A stretch of DNA of 64,000 nt from NCBI GenBank assembly GCA_026225415.1, contig JAMFSS010000001.1, positions 186,001-250,000 on the forward strand, in the 5' to 3' direction. This DNA comes from Alphaproteobacteria bacterium. Lineage in GTDB: Bacteria; Pseudomonadota; Alphaproteobacteria; UBA9219. The notes beneath the pieces were generated by a model. That model saw only the letters and a program-made list of their open reading frames with translations. It was not told the origin of the DNA and made no database searches. Below are positions 1 to 7,643 of this stretch, one piece after another. Position 1 is the first letter of the stretch. Each line of letters opens with the position of its first letter. A program made the translations under genes and the position numbers.

Positions 1-158
1 ATGGTACATGGGATGAAGAATATTACACGGCAGTCGGTTTTCCGCGCGTGTTTTACCTGCGCTATCACGGGTACAAGGCGTTCTTCCCGCAATGGGCATT
101 GTCGCGTTATAAGAATTTGACCAGCGGGAATGCTGCTTCTGTTCTATGGGGGATGTAA
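1..158 (+). CDS. shc: Squalene-hopene cyclase, C-terminal end (partial)
   Basis: The frame opening at base 3 is cut by the window edge and runs to TAA at 156-158. It reads GTWDEEYYTAVGFPRVFYLR followed by YHGYKAFFPQWALSRY, which matches the conserved C-terminus of squalene-hopene cyclases (GFPRVFYLRYH, then FP.WAL.RY). The enzyme cyclises squalene to hopene at the inner membrane, the first committed hopanoid step. The next gene starts on the last base of this stop region (TAATG), so the two are probably translationally coupled. Only about 51 residues are present, so nothing can be said about the active site. Confidence 0.9.
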   Translation, partial: GTWDEEYYTAVGFPRVFYLRYHGYKAFFPQWALSRYKNLTSGNAASVLWGM

Positions 159-556
159 TGTTAAATGAACGTTTTTATGAAAGATTTGCGGATTTCAATA
201 AAGCTTTGACTCGCTTGCAAGAAGCACTGGCATTGCAAGAAGACGATATTATACGCGATTCAATTATTCAGCGGTTCGAATTCACCTATGAATTATCTTG
301 GAAAACAATGCGGCTGTGGCTGCAATCCAAAGACATCGATGTGCGGAATGCAAAAGACACTTTGGCAGAAGCTCTCACGCAAGGCATCCTGGACGACGGA
401 AGCCTATGGTCAAAGATTCATGAGATGCGTAACTTATCCAGCCATACCTATGATGAGAGTTTGGCCAAAGAGATGGTCACTTTTTTAAAAACTTCCGGGT
501 TTGCGGCTTTGCAAACATTTCAAAAGAAAATGGAAATGTTGAGTAACCATCCATGA
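158..556 (+). CDS. HEPN-domain protein (HI0074 family), likely toxin of a HEPN/MNT pair
   Basis: This 132-residue helical protein belongs to the nucleotidyltransferase-substrate-binding (HI0074/HEPN) family. From the ATG at 158 the motif RNLSSHTY gives Arg91, His96 and Tyr98, exactly the RX4HXY signature of HEPN toxins. In characterised pairs this motif is an RNase centre and its Tyr is AMPylated by the partner MNT protein. I chose the ATG at 158 because a GGGGGA stretch lies about 6 bases before it and it overlaps the shc stop; an in-frame ATG at 146 would add four residues. It overlaps the MNT gene by four bases (ATGA). Base composition is more AT-rich than the hopanoid genes on either side, suggesting transfer. 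The toxin role is inferred from family and layout. Confidence 0.85.
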   Translation: MLNERFYERFADFNKALTRLQEALALQEDDIIRDSIIQRFEFTYELSWKTMRLWLQSKDIDVRNAKDTLAEALTQGILDDGSLWSKIHEMRNLSSHTYDESLAKEMVTFLKTSGFAALQTFQKKMEMLSNHP

Positions 557-861
557 CCTCTTTTGGCATTGATCAGGATATTCTGAATAAAATAGTGGGT
601 GTCCTACAACAATACCCTATAGTGGAATGCGCGGGCATATTTGGTTCACGTGGTCGCGGAGATTATAAGGATTATTCGGACATCGATATATCCTTGCATG
701 GGGCACACATAGATACTTTGGGATATATGGATATTAAAAAGGATCTGGGAGACTTGCCGATTATATATAAAATTGATGTTGTTCATATCGATAGTTGTGG
801 CAACCCAGATCTTGCAGCAAAGATTAAGCGAGATGAAAAATTTTTTTATATCAAGGATTGA
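553..861 (+). CDS. MNT-family nucleotidyltransferase, likely antitoxin partner of the HEPN protein
   Basis: This 102-residue minimal nucleotidyltransferase (HI0073/MNT class) has the pol-beta-superfamily motif GSRGRGDYKDYSDIDIS at residues 31-47, with metal-binding Asp43 and Asp45 and a probable third acidic residue at Asp75 (KIDVVHID). In studied HEPN/MNT pairs the MNT protein neutralises the HEPN RNase by adding AMP to the Tyr of RX4HXY. The start overlaps the HEPN stop (ATGA) and the stop lies only five bases before hpnG, so all three are probably one transcript. Length is normal for the family. The antitoxin assignment rests on family and arrangement. Confidence 0.85.
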   Translation: MTSFGIDQDILNKIVGVLQQYPIVECAGIFGSRGRGDYKDYSDIDISLHGAHIDTLGYMDIKKDLGDLPIIYKIDVVHIDSCGNPDLAAKIKRDEKFFYIKD

Positions 862-866
862 AATAA

Positions 867-1505
867 ATGCTTGGTATCCTGTGCGGCCTTGAATCCGAAG
901 CGAAGATTGCGCGGAAAATATCCGGCGCGATTGTAGCCTGCGCGGCGGCTCGCCCGCACAAGGCGCGTGACCTTGCGCGTGAATTGGTGGGGCAGGGCGC
1001 CACAAAACTTCTCAGCTTTGGTATCGCTGGTTCCCTCTCGCCCGCGATTGGTTTGGGCGATGTCGTCATCGGCACACGTATCGTGTCGACCTGTGGCCAA
1101 TGGAATTGTGATGCTGCATGGGGCGATGAATTGGCATCCAAAATGCTACAGGCTAAACGTGGCGGGGTGTATGGTTCCGAAACTTTGGTTGCAACCGGCT
1201 TTGAAAAACTGGCGTTGGGCAAGGAGCATGATTGCGCGATTGTCGATATGGAAAGCCAATGCATGGCCGAAATCGCGGCGGAATATAAGCTGCCGATGCT
1301 GGTCGTGCGCAGCGTGTGCGACGATGCGAGCATGAATGTGCCGCCTGTCGTGATGGCGGCGATAGCCGAAGATGGCAGCGTCGACGTTATTCGTGCCATC
1401 ACCCATCTGGCGCGTCACCCCTCGCAATTTGTGGGTTTGTTCCATGTCATGCGCGGAACGGGGTGGGCTTTGGGTGCATTAAAGCGTATCTGCGATAAAA
1501 TATGA
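867..1505 (+). CDS. hpnG: HpnG, hopanoid-associated nucleosidase/phosphorylase
   Basis: This 212-residue protein of the purine-nucleoside phosphorylase/MTA-nucleosidase fold has an N-terminal GILCGLESEAK, a GIAGSL loop near residue 51 and an acidic active-site stretch VDMESQCMAEIA. HpnG removes adenine from adenosylhopane, giving ribosylhopane for extended C35 hopanoids; HpnH, which supplies adenosylhopane, is also in this window (7644-8822). In most alphaproteobacteria hpnG follows shc directly; here the HEPN/MNT pair sits between them with five bases to the hpnG ATG. Alternative: another nucleosidase of the same fold, but the hopanoid neighbourhood argues for HpnG. Confidence 0.88.
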   Translation: MLGILCGLESEAKIARKISGAIVACAAARPHKARDLARELVGQGATKLLSFGIAGSLSPAIGLGDVVIGTRIVSTCGQWNCDAAWGDELASKMLQAKRGGVYGSETLVATGFEKLALGKEHDCAIVDMESQCMAEIAAEYKLPMLVVRSVCDDASMNVPPVVMAAIAEDGSVDVIRAITHLARHPSQFVGLFHVMRGTGWALGALKRICDKI

Positions 1506-1518
1506 TAAGAAGGGCAGG

Positions 1519-3768
1519 CTAGCCGCCCGCGGCATGCATATCCGTTTTAATCTGCTGCATATGGGTGTCCAGAATGCCCAAAGTTGCCACCAGTTCCGAC
1601 AGAATTTGCGTTTGCTGTTCGATCTGGCGCTGGGTTGAATAATCGGCGGCGGTACGCGACAGGCTGTTGGCCGGTTTAACGGAAATACGGTTTTCCATCT
1701 TTTCGATCTCGCTGGTAATTGCGTCGATCAGGCTGCTGCGCGAAGCCTCGATCTGTGCTGACATCTGGAACCATTGGTCGGCCAATTGTTTTTGCACATC
1801 GATCGCCGTGTTGCTCGTTGGCTTTCTGACTTCCGCTTGAGTCTCGTCCACCACCCGTTTTGTGGCGGCCAGATTTTCTTCAAACGCCGCCAGCCTTTGC
1901 ACAATAAGGCCCAATTGTTGCGCCATTTCGGGCGGCAATTCGGTCTTTGGTGCGGGCTTGCTGATTTCGGCCTGTGTTGCCTCCACGGCGCGTTGCGTGG
2001 TGGCCATAGAATCTTCAAGGATGGAAAATTTCTGCGTGATGGCCGTCAATTGCTGTTGCAATTCGGGCGGCATCGTCGCTTCGACAGATGCCGGTGCATC
2101 ATGCTGAGGCAAGGTCGCGATTTGCGCGGTGATCTTGTCGAGGCCTTCCTGTAGACCATTGCGCAATTGCGTCGGCAACACGCTGGTCAGCACAAACAGC
2201 TTGTTCTGCAAATCGGCGAGGGCTTCCGTAATGGTGCTATCGAGGGGGGGCGCCACGATTTCGGTTCTGGTTTCCGCCTGTGCCGGGCCTCTATCCATCT
2301 GCGTGATCTGGCTGGAAATATGTTCGGAAATTTGCCGGGTCATTTGCTCCAACCGTTCGGTAAGCGGTTCCAGCGAAACCTCACCCGCCTGAACGGAAAT
2401 GCCTTCGGCAAAACGCGTTTTAATATCGTCCGTGGTTTCGGCCAGAACTTTGCCGCTGGCCTGCAGCAAATTAATCGCGCCGAACAACCGCTCGCCCAAA
2501 TCGTCCGCTGTCGTGGAAATTTTTGCCAGCGTTTCGCTGACCTGTTCGGCATTGATCTTCAAACCTTCTTCGCTGGCTGACAAAGAATGCAGCGTATGGC
2601 TGATCTGCTTGCCGGTGATATGGGTGATTTCGGCCAATCCCTGCGCGCGTTCCTGAATATGCGGGATCAAACGGTTAAGTTGATCGATGGCATGCGAATG
2701 GGCGTTTTTCAGGTTTTCGGTCGAACCGAACATATCGGCAATCGCTTGTTTAATCATTGCGTCGCCATTCTGGCCGCGCTGTACGATATTTTCCAAAACG
2801 CTTTCCACCTGTCCTGATAATGCGCTTATGGAATGTTGTTGTTGTGTTACGATGCTGGTCAGGTTGGATGAAAGCGTGTGGATGTTTTCGCTGTCGCGCG
2901 AAATCGCCTGCATCATCGCTTCGAATAACGAACGCGACCCGCCTTCAAAACGCATGCGCACAGGGCCTTGTTCGCTCAGCAACGACAAATCGGGCAAATG
3001 GCTGAAATGGTAGCGGGCGATATCCACCGCGCGCGCCAATTCGCCGATCATATCCTGACGTTCTGTTCCCCAAATGGCGGTACGCATATCGCCACGCGCC
3101 ATGTTTTGAATGCTTTGTGCCAAGGCGCGCATCGGGGCGGAATGTTTATCGCGCAAGGTCAAATAAATACCGGCGGCACAGGCCGATGCGATGATAAGGC
3201 TGCACCAACTAACGAGCGTCAACATCATCGCCCAGAATTGCATTTTGCTTTGCGCGGCAAAACGCGTTTCGGCGTTGGTCGATGCCACCCGCGCATCCAA
3301 AATGGGCAATGCGGCATAAAGCGCGGAAAGATTTTCGGCGGAAAACTCGCCTGTCATTTCGCCCGAAGGGGCGGTAATTTTTTGCATTGCGCTGTCAAAT
3401 GTTGCCACGATCGCTGTGACTTCATGGCGCATTTCCGCAGGGGTTTTATCGGGCATGTGCGCCGCGATTTCATCGGCGGATTTTATTTCCGCCTTCATTT
3501 CGCCAAAGCCCGACGCGTCATGTGTTAGGGCATAAGCCTGTGCGTGCCCCAGAAAACCGCCATACCCCAAATCGCGGCGCAGGCGGGTGAAAACGTCCTG
3601 ATCGCTGCCCAGGGCATTGTCGGGGGCGGCCAGCGTTGATGTGCTGCGGTCGAGTTGATATTTCAAATAGCCGGTGCCACCTATCATCACGACGCAAGTA
3701 AACACGACCAGGCCGAGAACAAGGGCGGTAAATCGGCCTACGCTGGGGGAGGGACTGGGTGTGGACAT
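1519..3768 (-). CDS. Inner-membrane HAMP-domain protein with long coiled coil
   Basis: This 749-residue protein has a short Ser/Pro-rich N-terminus, a membrane helix at about 13-35, a periplasmic helical region to about 177, a second membrane helix at about 178-203 and a HAMP-like linker at about 204-258. Everything after that is long heptad-rich helix with repeated TMPPELQQQL / ELPPEMAQQLG-like units. That is the topology of a chemoreceptor, but I see no conserved MCP signalling tip, no histidine kinase and no cyclase domain. It may be a divergent receptor or a scaffold; the function is unknown. It converges on hpnG with 13 bases between stops and is probably transcribed alone. Confidence 0.75.
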   Translation of the reverse strand: MSTPSPSPSVGRFTALVLGLVVFTCVVMIGGTGYLKYQLDRSTSTLAAPDNALGSDQDVFTRLRRDLGYGGFLGHAQAYALTHDASGFGEMKAEIKSADEIAAHMPDKTPAEMRHEVTAIVATFDSAMQKITAPSGEMTGEFSAENLSALYAALPILDARVASTNAETRFAAQSKMQFWAMMLTLVSWCSLIIASACAAGIYLTLRDKHSAPMRALAQSIQNMARGDMRTAIWGTERQDMIGELARAVDIARYHFSHLPDLSLLSEQGPVRMRFEGGSRSLFEAMMQAISRDSENIHTLSSNLTSIVTQQQHSISALSGQVESVLENIVQRGQNGDAMIKQAIADMFGSTENLKNAHSHAIDQLNRLIPHIQERAQGLAEITHITGKQISHTLHSLSASEEGLKINAEQVSETLAKISTTADDLGERLFGAINLLQASGKVLAETTDDIKTRFAEGISVQAGEVSLEPLTERLEQMTRQISEHISSQITQMDRGPAQAETRTEIVAPPLDSTITEALADLQNKLFVLTSVLPTQLRNGLQEGLDKITAQIATLPQHDAPASVEATMPPELQQQLTAITQKFSILEDSMATTQRAVEATQAEISKPAPKTELPPEMAQQLGLIVQRLAAFEENLAATKRVVDETQAEVRKPTSNTAIDVQKQLADQWFQMSAQIEASRSSLIDAITSEIEKMENRISVKPANSLSRTAADYSTQRQIEQQTQILSELVATLGILDTHMQQIKTDMHAAGG

Positions 3769-3937
3769 GTGTTAACAGGCTGGAACGACGGACATATCTT
3801 CATTATGGTAAATTTTTGGCAAAAAAGCAATCACTTCAATGCAATACACTCCGACTTTCATAGATAAGATTATTGCTGGTTTCTTTATTGGCGAAAGCGG
3901 TAAGGTTCTTTGCGGTTTTTCCATCTTGTGAGGTTCT

Positions 3938-4483
3938 ATGGCCATTTTGTTCTTTGCCGGTGCGTTGCGTACGGATTCCAGCAATAAAAAATTCGCCCGT
4001 GAAGCGCTGCGTCTGGCGGAATCACTGGGTAAAAAAGGCCAATTCGTTGATCTGCGCGACTATGACATGCCCCTTTATGACGGTGATGTGGAGGCCAGCA
4101 GCGGCATTCCTGCAGGCGTTAAAAAACTAGGTGAAGCCATTCTGGCCGCAGACGCGCTGGTGATCAGCATGCCGGAATATAACAGCTCGATTTCCGGCGT
4201 TTTGAAAAACGCGCTTGATTGGGTTTCGCGTATTAAACCCAGCCCTTGGGACGGCAAACACACTTTGTTGTTAGGCGCGTCGCCGGGTGCAATGGGCGCC
4301 ATTCGTTGCCTTTATCATGCGCGTCAGATTTTCGATGCGTTGGGTATGTATGTTTTTCCCGGCACAATGGGGTTGGCCAAATCCTATGAAGCATTCGATG
4401 AAAACGGCAAATTGAAGGACGAAAAACAAATTCAGCAATTGCAATCATTGCTGGAAAAATTCATCAAGCACGCAGGCATTTGA
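3938..4483 (+). CDS. NAD(P)H-dependent FMN reductase family oxidoreductase
   Basis: This 181-residue flavodoxin-like reductase has an N-terminal phosphate loop FAGALRTDSSNKKFA and the family signature MPEYNSSISGVLKNALDW at about residues 77-94, as in chromate/azo/quinone reductases of the NADPH-dependent FMN reductase family. It should bind FMN and transfer electrons from NAD(P)H to quinones or other acceptors in the cytoplasm; the natural substrate cannot be read from sequence. A GAGG stretch precedes the ATG. It converges on rodA with the two stops adjacent, and nothing nearby suggests a pathway. Confidence 0.88.
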   Translation: MAILFFAGALRTDSSNKKFAREALRLAESLGKKGQFVDLRDYDMPLYDGDVEASSGIPAGVKKLGEAILAADALVISMPEYNSSISGVLKNALDWVSRIKPSPWDGKHTLLLGASPGAMGAIRCLYHARQIFDALGMYVFPGTMGLAKSYEAFDENGKLKDEKQIQQLQSLLEKFIKHAGI

Positions 4484-5623
4484 TTATTCGTTTAAGCCGG
4501 TGCGGGAAATGCGCATATCGCGATGCACGGATATAGATAGCAAAATACCGCAGGCGATCAGCAACGTGAACATCGCGGTGCCCCCATAGGAAACCAGCGG
4601 CAGGGGGATGCCAACCACAGGAATGGTGCCCGTGACCATCGCGACATTAACGAAAACATACAAAAACAAGGTGGTGGTCAGCCCAAACGCCGCCAGCCGT
4701 CCGAACTGGTTGCGACAGGTCAACGCGATCATAAAACCATAGGCGATAAGCAGGAAATAGAGCCCCAACAAAAACAACGCGCCGACCATGCCGAATTCCT
4801 CGGCTAAAACCACAAAGATAAAATCGGTATGTTTTTCGGGCAGGAATTGCAATTGACTTTGGGTGCCTTGGCCAAAACCGCGCCCGAACAACCCGCCGGA
4901 ACCCAGTGCGATTTTCGATTGCAGAATGTTGTAGCCATGGCCCAGCGGGTCTTCATCGGGATGCATAAAGGTCAAGAGCCGCGCTTTTTGGTAATCATGC
5001 AAATGGTGCCAAGCCACCGGCAAAATCGCGGCGGCTATGCCAATCACGATAATAAATTTCCACCAGCGCACGCCGCCGGTAAAGAAAATCGCGCCGCTGG
5101 CCAAGGTCAGCAATAAAGCGGTGCCAAGATTGGGTTGCAATAACACAAGCCCGACGGGAGCGATAACCATCGCGATCGGCGCGACCAGTTTAATGGGGTG
5201 GCCGATATCCTCGATCGACAGCCCGTGAAAATATTTTGCCAGACCGAGCGCCAGCGTAATCTTCATGAGTTCCGACGGCTGGATGACAAAGAAGCCCAGA
5301 TTAATCCAGCGTTGCGCCCCCATGCCGACATGCCCCATCACTTCGACAACGACCAGCAGGAACAGCATCGCCCCATACATGGGATAGGCGAATTGCAGCC
5401 ACACGCGCACATCGGTCAGGGCGATAACCATCATGATGCACAAGCCCACGGCGAACCGCGCCAATTGCGGCCCCGCCCAAGGGTGCCAGCTTTTGCCACC
5501 CGCCGAATACAGCAACGCAATGCCGATCAGCCCAATGATAACGATAAGCGCAATCATACCCCAGTTAAGAAGCCGCAGCTTCTCGGAAAGGCCAAGATGG
5601 TCGGATGTGGAAAGACGGGACAT
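4484..5623 (-). CDS. rodA: Peptidoglycan glycosyltransferase RodA
   Basis: This 379-residue SEDS-family polytopic membrane protein carries typical motifs: [45 protein letters not shown] and a C-terminal [12 protein letters not shown]. RodA polymerises lipid II into glycan strands along the cell side wall with PBP2 (MrdA). An mrdA gene is usually upstream in the same operon; here the next gene upstream (purQ) is divergent, so rodA appears to stand alone. FtsW is the alternative SEDS protein, but the length and [10 protein letters not shown] fit RodA better. Confidence 0.93.
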   Translation of the reverse strand: MSRLSTSDHLGLSEKLRLLNWGMIALIVIIGLIGIALLYSAGGKSWHPWAGPQLARFAVGLCIMMVIALTDVRVWLQFAYPMYGAMLFLLVVVEVMGHVGMGAQRWINLGFFVIQPSELMKITLALGLAKYFHGLSIEDIGHPIKLVAPIAMVIAPVGLVLLQPNLGTALLLTLASGAIFFTGGVRWWKFIIVIGIAAAILPVAWHHLHDYQKARLLTFMHPDEDPLGHGYNILQSKIALGSGGLFGRGFGQGTQSQLQFLPEKHTDFIFVVLAEEFGMVGALFLLGLYFLLIAYGFMIALTCRNQFGRLAAFGLTTTLFLYVFVNVAMVTGTIPVVGIPLPLVSYGGTAMFTLLIACGILLSISVHRDMRISRTGLNE

Positions 5624-5703
5624 TGTTCTACCGAAGGGCTTTTATTCGGGGTGAAAATGCCCTAGATTGGCGGCGATTTCCACTTATTTCAGGACTTACC
5701 GCT

Positions 5704-6366
5704 ATGCAATCCGCAATCGTCGTTTTTCCGGGCTCTAACCGCGAACGGGATGCCTCCTTGGCGTTGGAACGCGCCACAGGCAAAAAACCGCATCTGGTCT
5801 GGCATGCCGATGCCGATTTGCCCAAGGTTGACCTTATCTTGTTGCCCGGCGGGTTTTCCTATGGCGATTATCTCCGCACCGGCGCTATGGCTGCGCATGC
5901 GCCCTTGATGCAGGAAATCAAAAAACGGGCGGCACAGGGTGTGCGCGTTTGGGGTATTTGCAACGGTTTCCAGATTTTGTGCGAAAGTGGTTTGCTGCCC
6001 GGTATTTTGTTGCGGAATAAAAGCCTGAAATTCATCTGCAAGCCGGTGACGTTGAAGGTCGAGAATACCGACAGCGATTTCACGAGGCTGTGTAAGAAAG
6101 ACCAGGAGCTGCGCGTAATCGTGGCACATGGCGACGGCAATTATTTCGCCGAAGGCGAAACATTAAAGCAGGTCGAAGGCAATGGACAGGTAGCGTTCCG
6201 TTATGCCGAAAACCCCAACGGTTCGGTCAACGACATCGCCGGTATTTTCAACGACAAGAAAAATGTCCTTGGCATGATGCCCCACCCCGAAGATGCGGTG
6301 GAAGATTTACACGGCAGTCTGGACGGAAAGTTTCTGTTCGACAGCGTTGTAGCGGCGTTGGGCTAG
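5704..6366 (+). CDS. purQ: Phosphoribosylformylglycinamidine synthase subunit PurQ
   Basis: This 220-residue class I glutamine amidotransferase subunit feeds ammonia to PurL in the fourth step of de novo purine synthesis. The nucleophile lies in [13 protein letters not shown] (Cys86), and His/Glu of the triad in [10 protein letters not shown] near the C-terminus; FPGSNRERD is the N-terminal signature. The ATG at 5704 is preferred: the open frame extends upstream to 5605 but that part runs into the rodA start and does not look like PurQ. purS and purL, often adjacent, are not in the window. The stop is followed after eight bases by an exporter gene. Confidence 0.93.
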   Translation: MQSAIVVFPGSNRERDASLALERATGKKPHLVWHADADLPKVDLILLPGGFSYGDYLRTGAMAAHAPLMQEIKKRAAQGVRVWGICNGFQILCESGLLPGILLRNKSLKFICKPVTLKVENTDSDFTRLCKKDQELRVIVAHGDGNYFAEGETLKQVEGNGQVAFRYAENPNGSVNDIAGIFNDKKNVLGMMPHPEDAVEDLHGSLDGKFLFDSVVAALG

Positions 6367-6374
6367 GGTTTTTC

Positions 6375-6995
6375 ATGTGGGTTGCCTATGGCAGGGGGCT
6401 GTTGCTTATGGCCACGCTTATTGTGGCTATTGGTGTGCAGAACGCTTTTGTTTTGCGGCAAGGCATTAAACGCGAAGGCGTTTTTATTTCCGCCACCATT
6501 TGTTTTCTTTGCGATGTATTGATGGTATGCGCCGGGGCTATGGGGCTGGCCGCTTTATTCGCCGCAAGCCAGATTTTAAGCGTCGTGGTTTCATTCGGCG
6601 GGGCTGCCTTCCTCGGCACTTACGGTATTCGTTCGTTGAAGGCGGCCAAGGCTGCCAAGGGCATCGATCTTCACGCGGCCGATACTGTTTCGCGTTCCAG
6701 CATTGTGACGACTTCGCTGGCGCTAAGTCTGCTGAACCCACATGCGATTATTGATACCATTGTGATCGTCGGTGGTCTAACCGCCCGTTATCAAGGGGGT
6801 GAACGTGTGGCCTGTGTCTTGGGTGCCGTTACGGCTTCGGGGATTTGGTTTTACGGCCTTGCCTATGGTGCGCGACAGACCGCTCCCGTTCTCTCTAAAC
6901 CCAAAGTTTGGCGCATGATCGATTTGGGGATAGGCGTGATGATGTTGGCGTTGGCCGTCAGCCTTGCGGGGGATGGCATCAAGCTCCTTCTTTAG
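6375..6995 (+). CDS. LysE/ArgO-family amino-acid exporter
   Basis: This 206-residue membrane protein has about six hydrophobic helices and the LysE-family N-terminal signature IGVQNAFVLRQGIKREGV, plus SLLNPHAIIDTIV in the second half, where the family has a conserved Asn-Pro. These transporters export lysine or arginine when the pool is high. The near-exact GAQNAFVL-type motif places it with LysE/ArgO rather than the broader RhtB group. It lies eight bases after purQ and may be cotranscribed. The substrate is inferred from family only; no LysG-type regulator is adjacent. Confidence 0.85.
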   Translation: MWVAYGRGLLLMATLIVAIGVQNAFVLRQGIKREGVFISATICFLCDVLMVCAGAMGLAALFAASQILSVVVSFGGAAFLGTYGIRSLKAAKAAKGIDLHAADTVSRSSIVTTSLALSLLNPHAIIDTIVIVGGLTARYQGGERVACVLGAVTASGIWFYGLAYGARQTAPVLSKPKVWRMIDLGIGVMMLALAVSLAGDGIKLLL

Positions 6996-7023
6996 ATAAC
7001 CAGTTGATATTCATAAAAAATAC

Positions 7024-7053
7024 AAAAAGTTGTTAAAAGTTGTAAAAAGTGAT
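7024..7053 (+). promoter_or_regulatory. Three 10-bp tandem repeats, candidate antitoxin operator
   Basis: Three contiguous decamers, AAAAAGTTGT, TAAAAGTTGT and AAAAAGTGAT, lie in phase one helical turn apart, 28 bases before the RHH antitoxin ATG at 7081. RHH antitoxins usually autorepress by binding tandem short sites in this position. The repeat is visible; the role is inferred. Confidence 0.5.
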
Positions 7054-7080
7054 ACCCTTCTTGGATAGGGAGGTCGATAT

Positions 7081-7347
7081 ATGCAAACCAAAGGCGTGAA
7101 ATTAGACGAACAAACTCAACAGCGGCTTGCTGCTTTGGCCGTGTTGCGTGACCGATCGCCGCATTGGATTATGTGCAAAGCGATTGAAACTTATCTAGAG
7201 CATGAAGAAAATTATGAACGCGAAAAACGCGAAGATATGGAACGCTGGGAAAAATATCAATTAACCGGCATTGCCGTGTCGCAAGAAAAAGCTACTGCCT
7301 GGTTGCAGGATTTAGCAAAGGGTAAGGTTGCGTCTTGTCCAGAATAA
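7081..7347 (+). CDS. RHH (CopG-type) antitoxin
   Basis: This 88-residue protein begins with a ribbon-helix-helix pattern (VKLDEQTQQRLAALAVLRDR, then SPHWIMCKAIETYLEHEE) followed by a charged helix and a tail that could wrap a toxin. It is the upstream gene of an overlapping pair with a ParE/RelE-like toxin; the genes overlap by 13 bases. RHH antitoxins bind DNA as dimers and neutralise the toxin by direct contact. A GGGAGG Shine-Dalgarno run lies shortly before the ATG. The tandem decamers upstream support autoregulation. Confidence 0.85.
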   Translation: MQTKGVKLDEQTQQRLAALAVLRDRSPHWIMCKAIETYLEHEENYEREKREDMERWEKYQLTGIAVSQEKATAWLQDLAKGKVASCPE

Positions 7348-7625
7348 AATGGTTGCCTGAGTCGTTGGTGGATATTGAAAGGCTTTATGCGTTTCTTTAT
7401 GAAAAAAATCCTGAAGCGGCGGCGCGCGCGGCGCAAGGTATTTTAGATGGTTCTCGATATTTAGAAAAGATGCCGGATATGGGGCGCCCGATGCAGGATG
7501 ACACAGGGCGACGTGAATATTTTATTCCCTTTGGCGCAGCCGCCTACATATTGCGTTATAGGCGCGACCAAGATGCCGTTATCATTCTGCGCGTTTGGCA
7601 CAGCCGCGAAAATAGAGCGAATTAA
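7335..7625 (+). CDS. ParE/RelE-superfamily toxin
   Basis: This 96-residue protein has the ParE pattern: MSRIKWLPESLVDIERLYAF at the N-terminus, a helix with PEAAARAAQGI, GRPMQDDTGRREYFIPF and a C-terminal strand VIILRVWHSREN. ParE toxins poison DNA gyrase and RelE toxins cleave mRNA in the ribosome; sequence alone favours ParE. The start is a TTG at 7335 inside the antitoxin gene, which suits coupled, lower translation of the toxin. It converges on hpnH with 18 bases between stops. Confidence 0.85.
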   Translation: MSRIKWLPESLVDIERLYAFLYEKNPEAAARAAQGILDGSRYLEKMPDMGRPMQDDTGRREYFIPFGAAAYILRYRRDQDAVIILRVWHSRENRAN

Positions 7626-7643
7626 AGAGCCGCATGGGGCGAA

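Noticed and set aside
5605-5703. Upstream extension of purQ
   Set aside because: It overlaps the divergent rodA start and lies before the conserved PurQ N-terminus.
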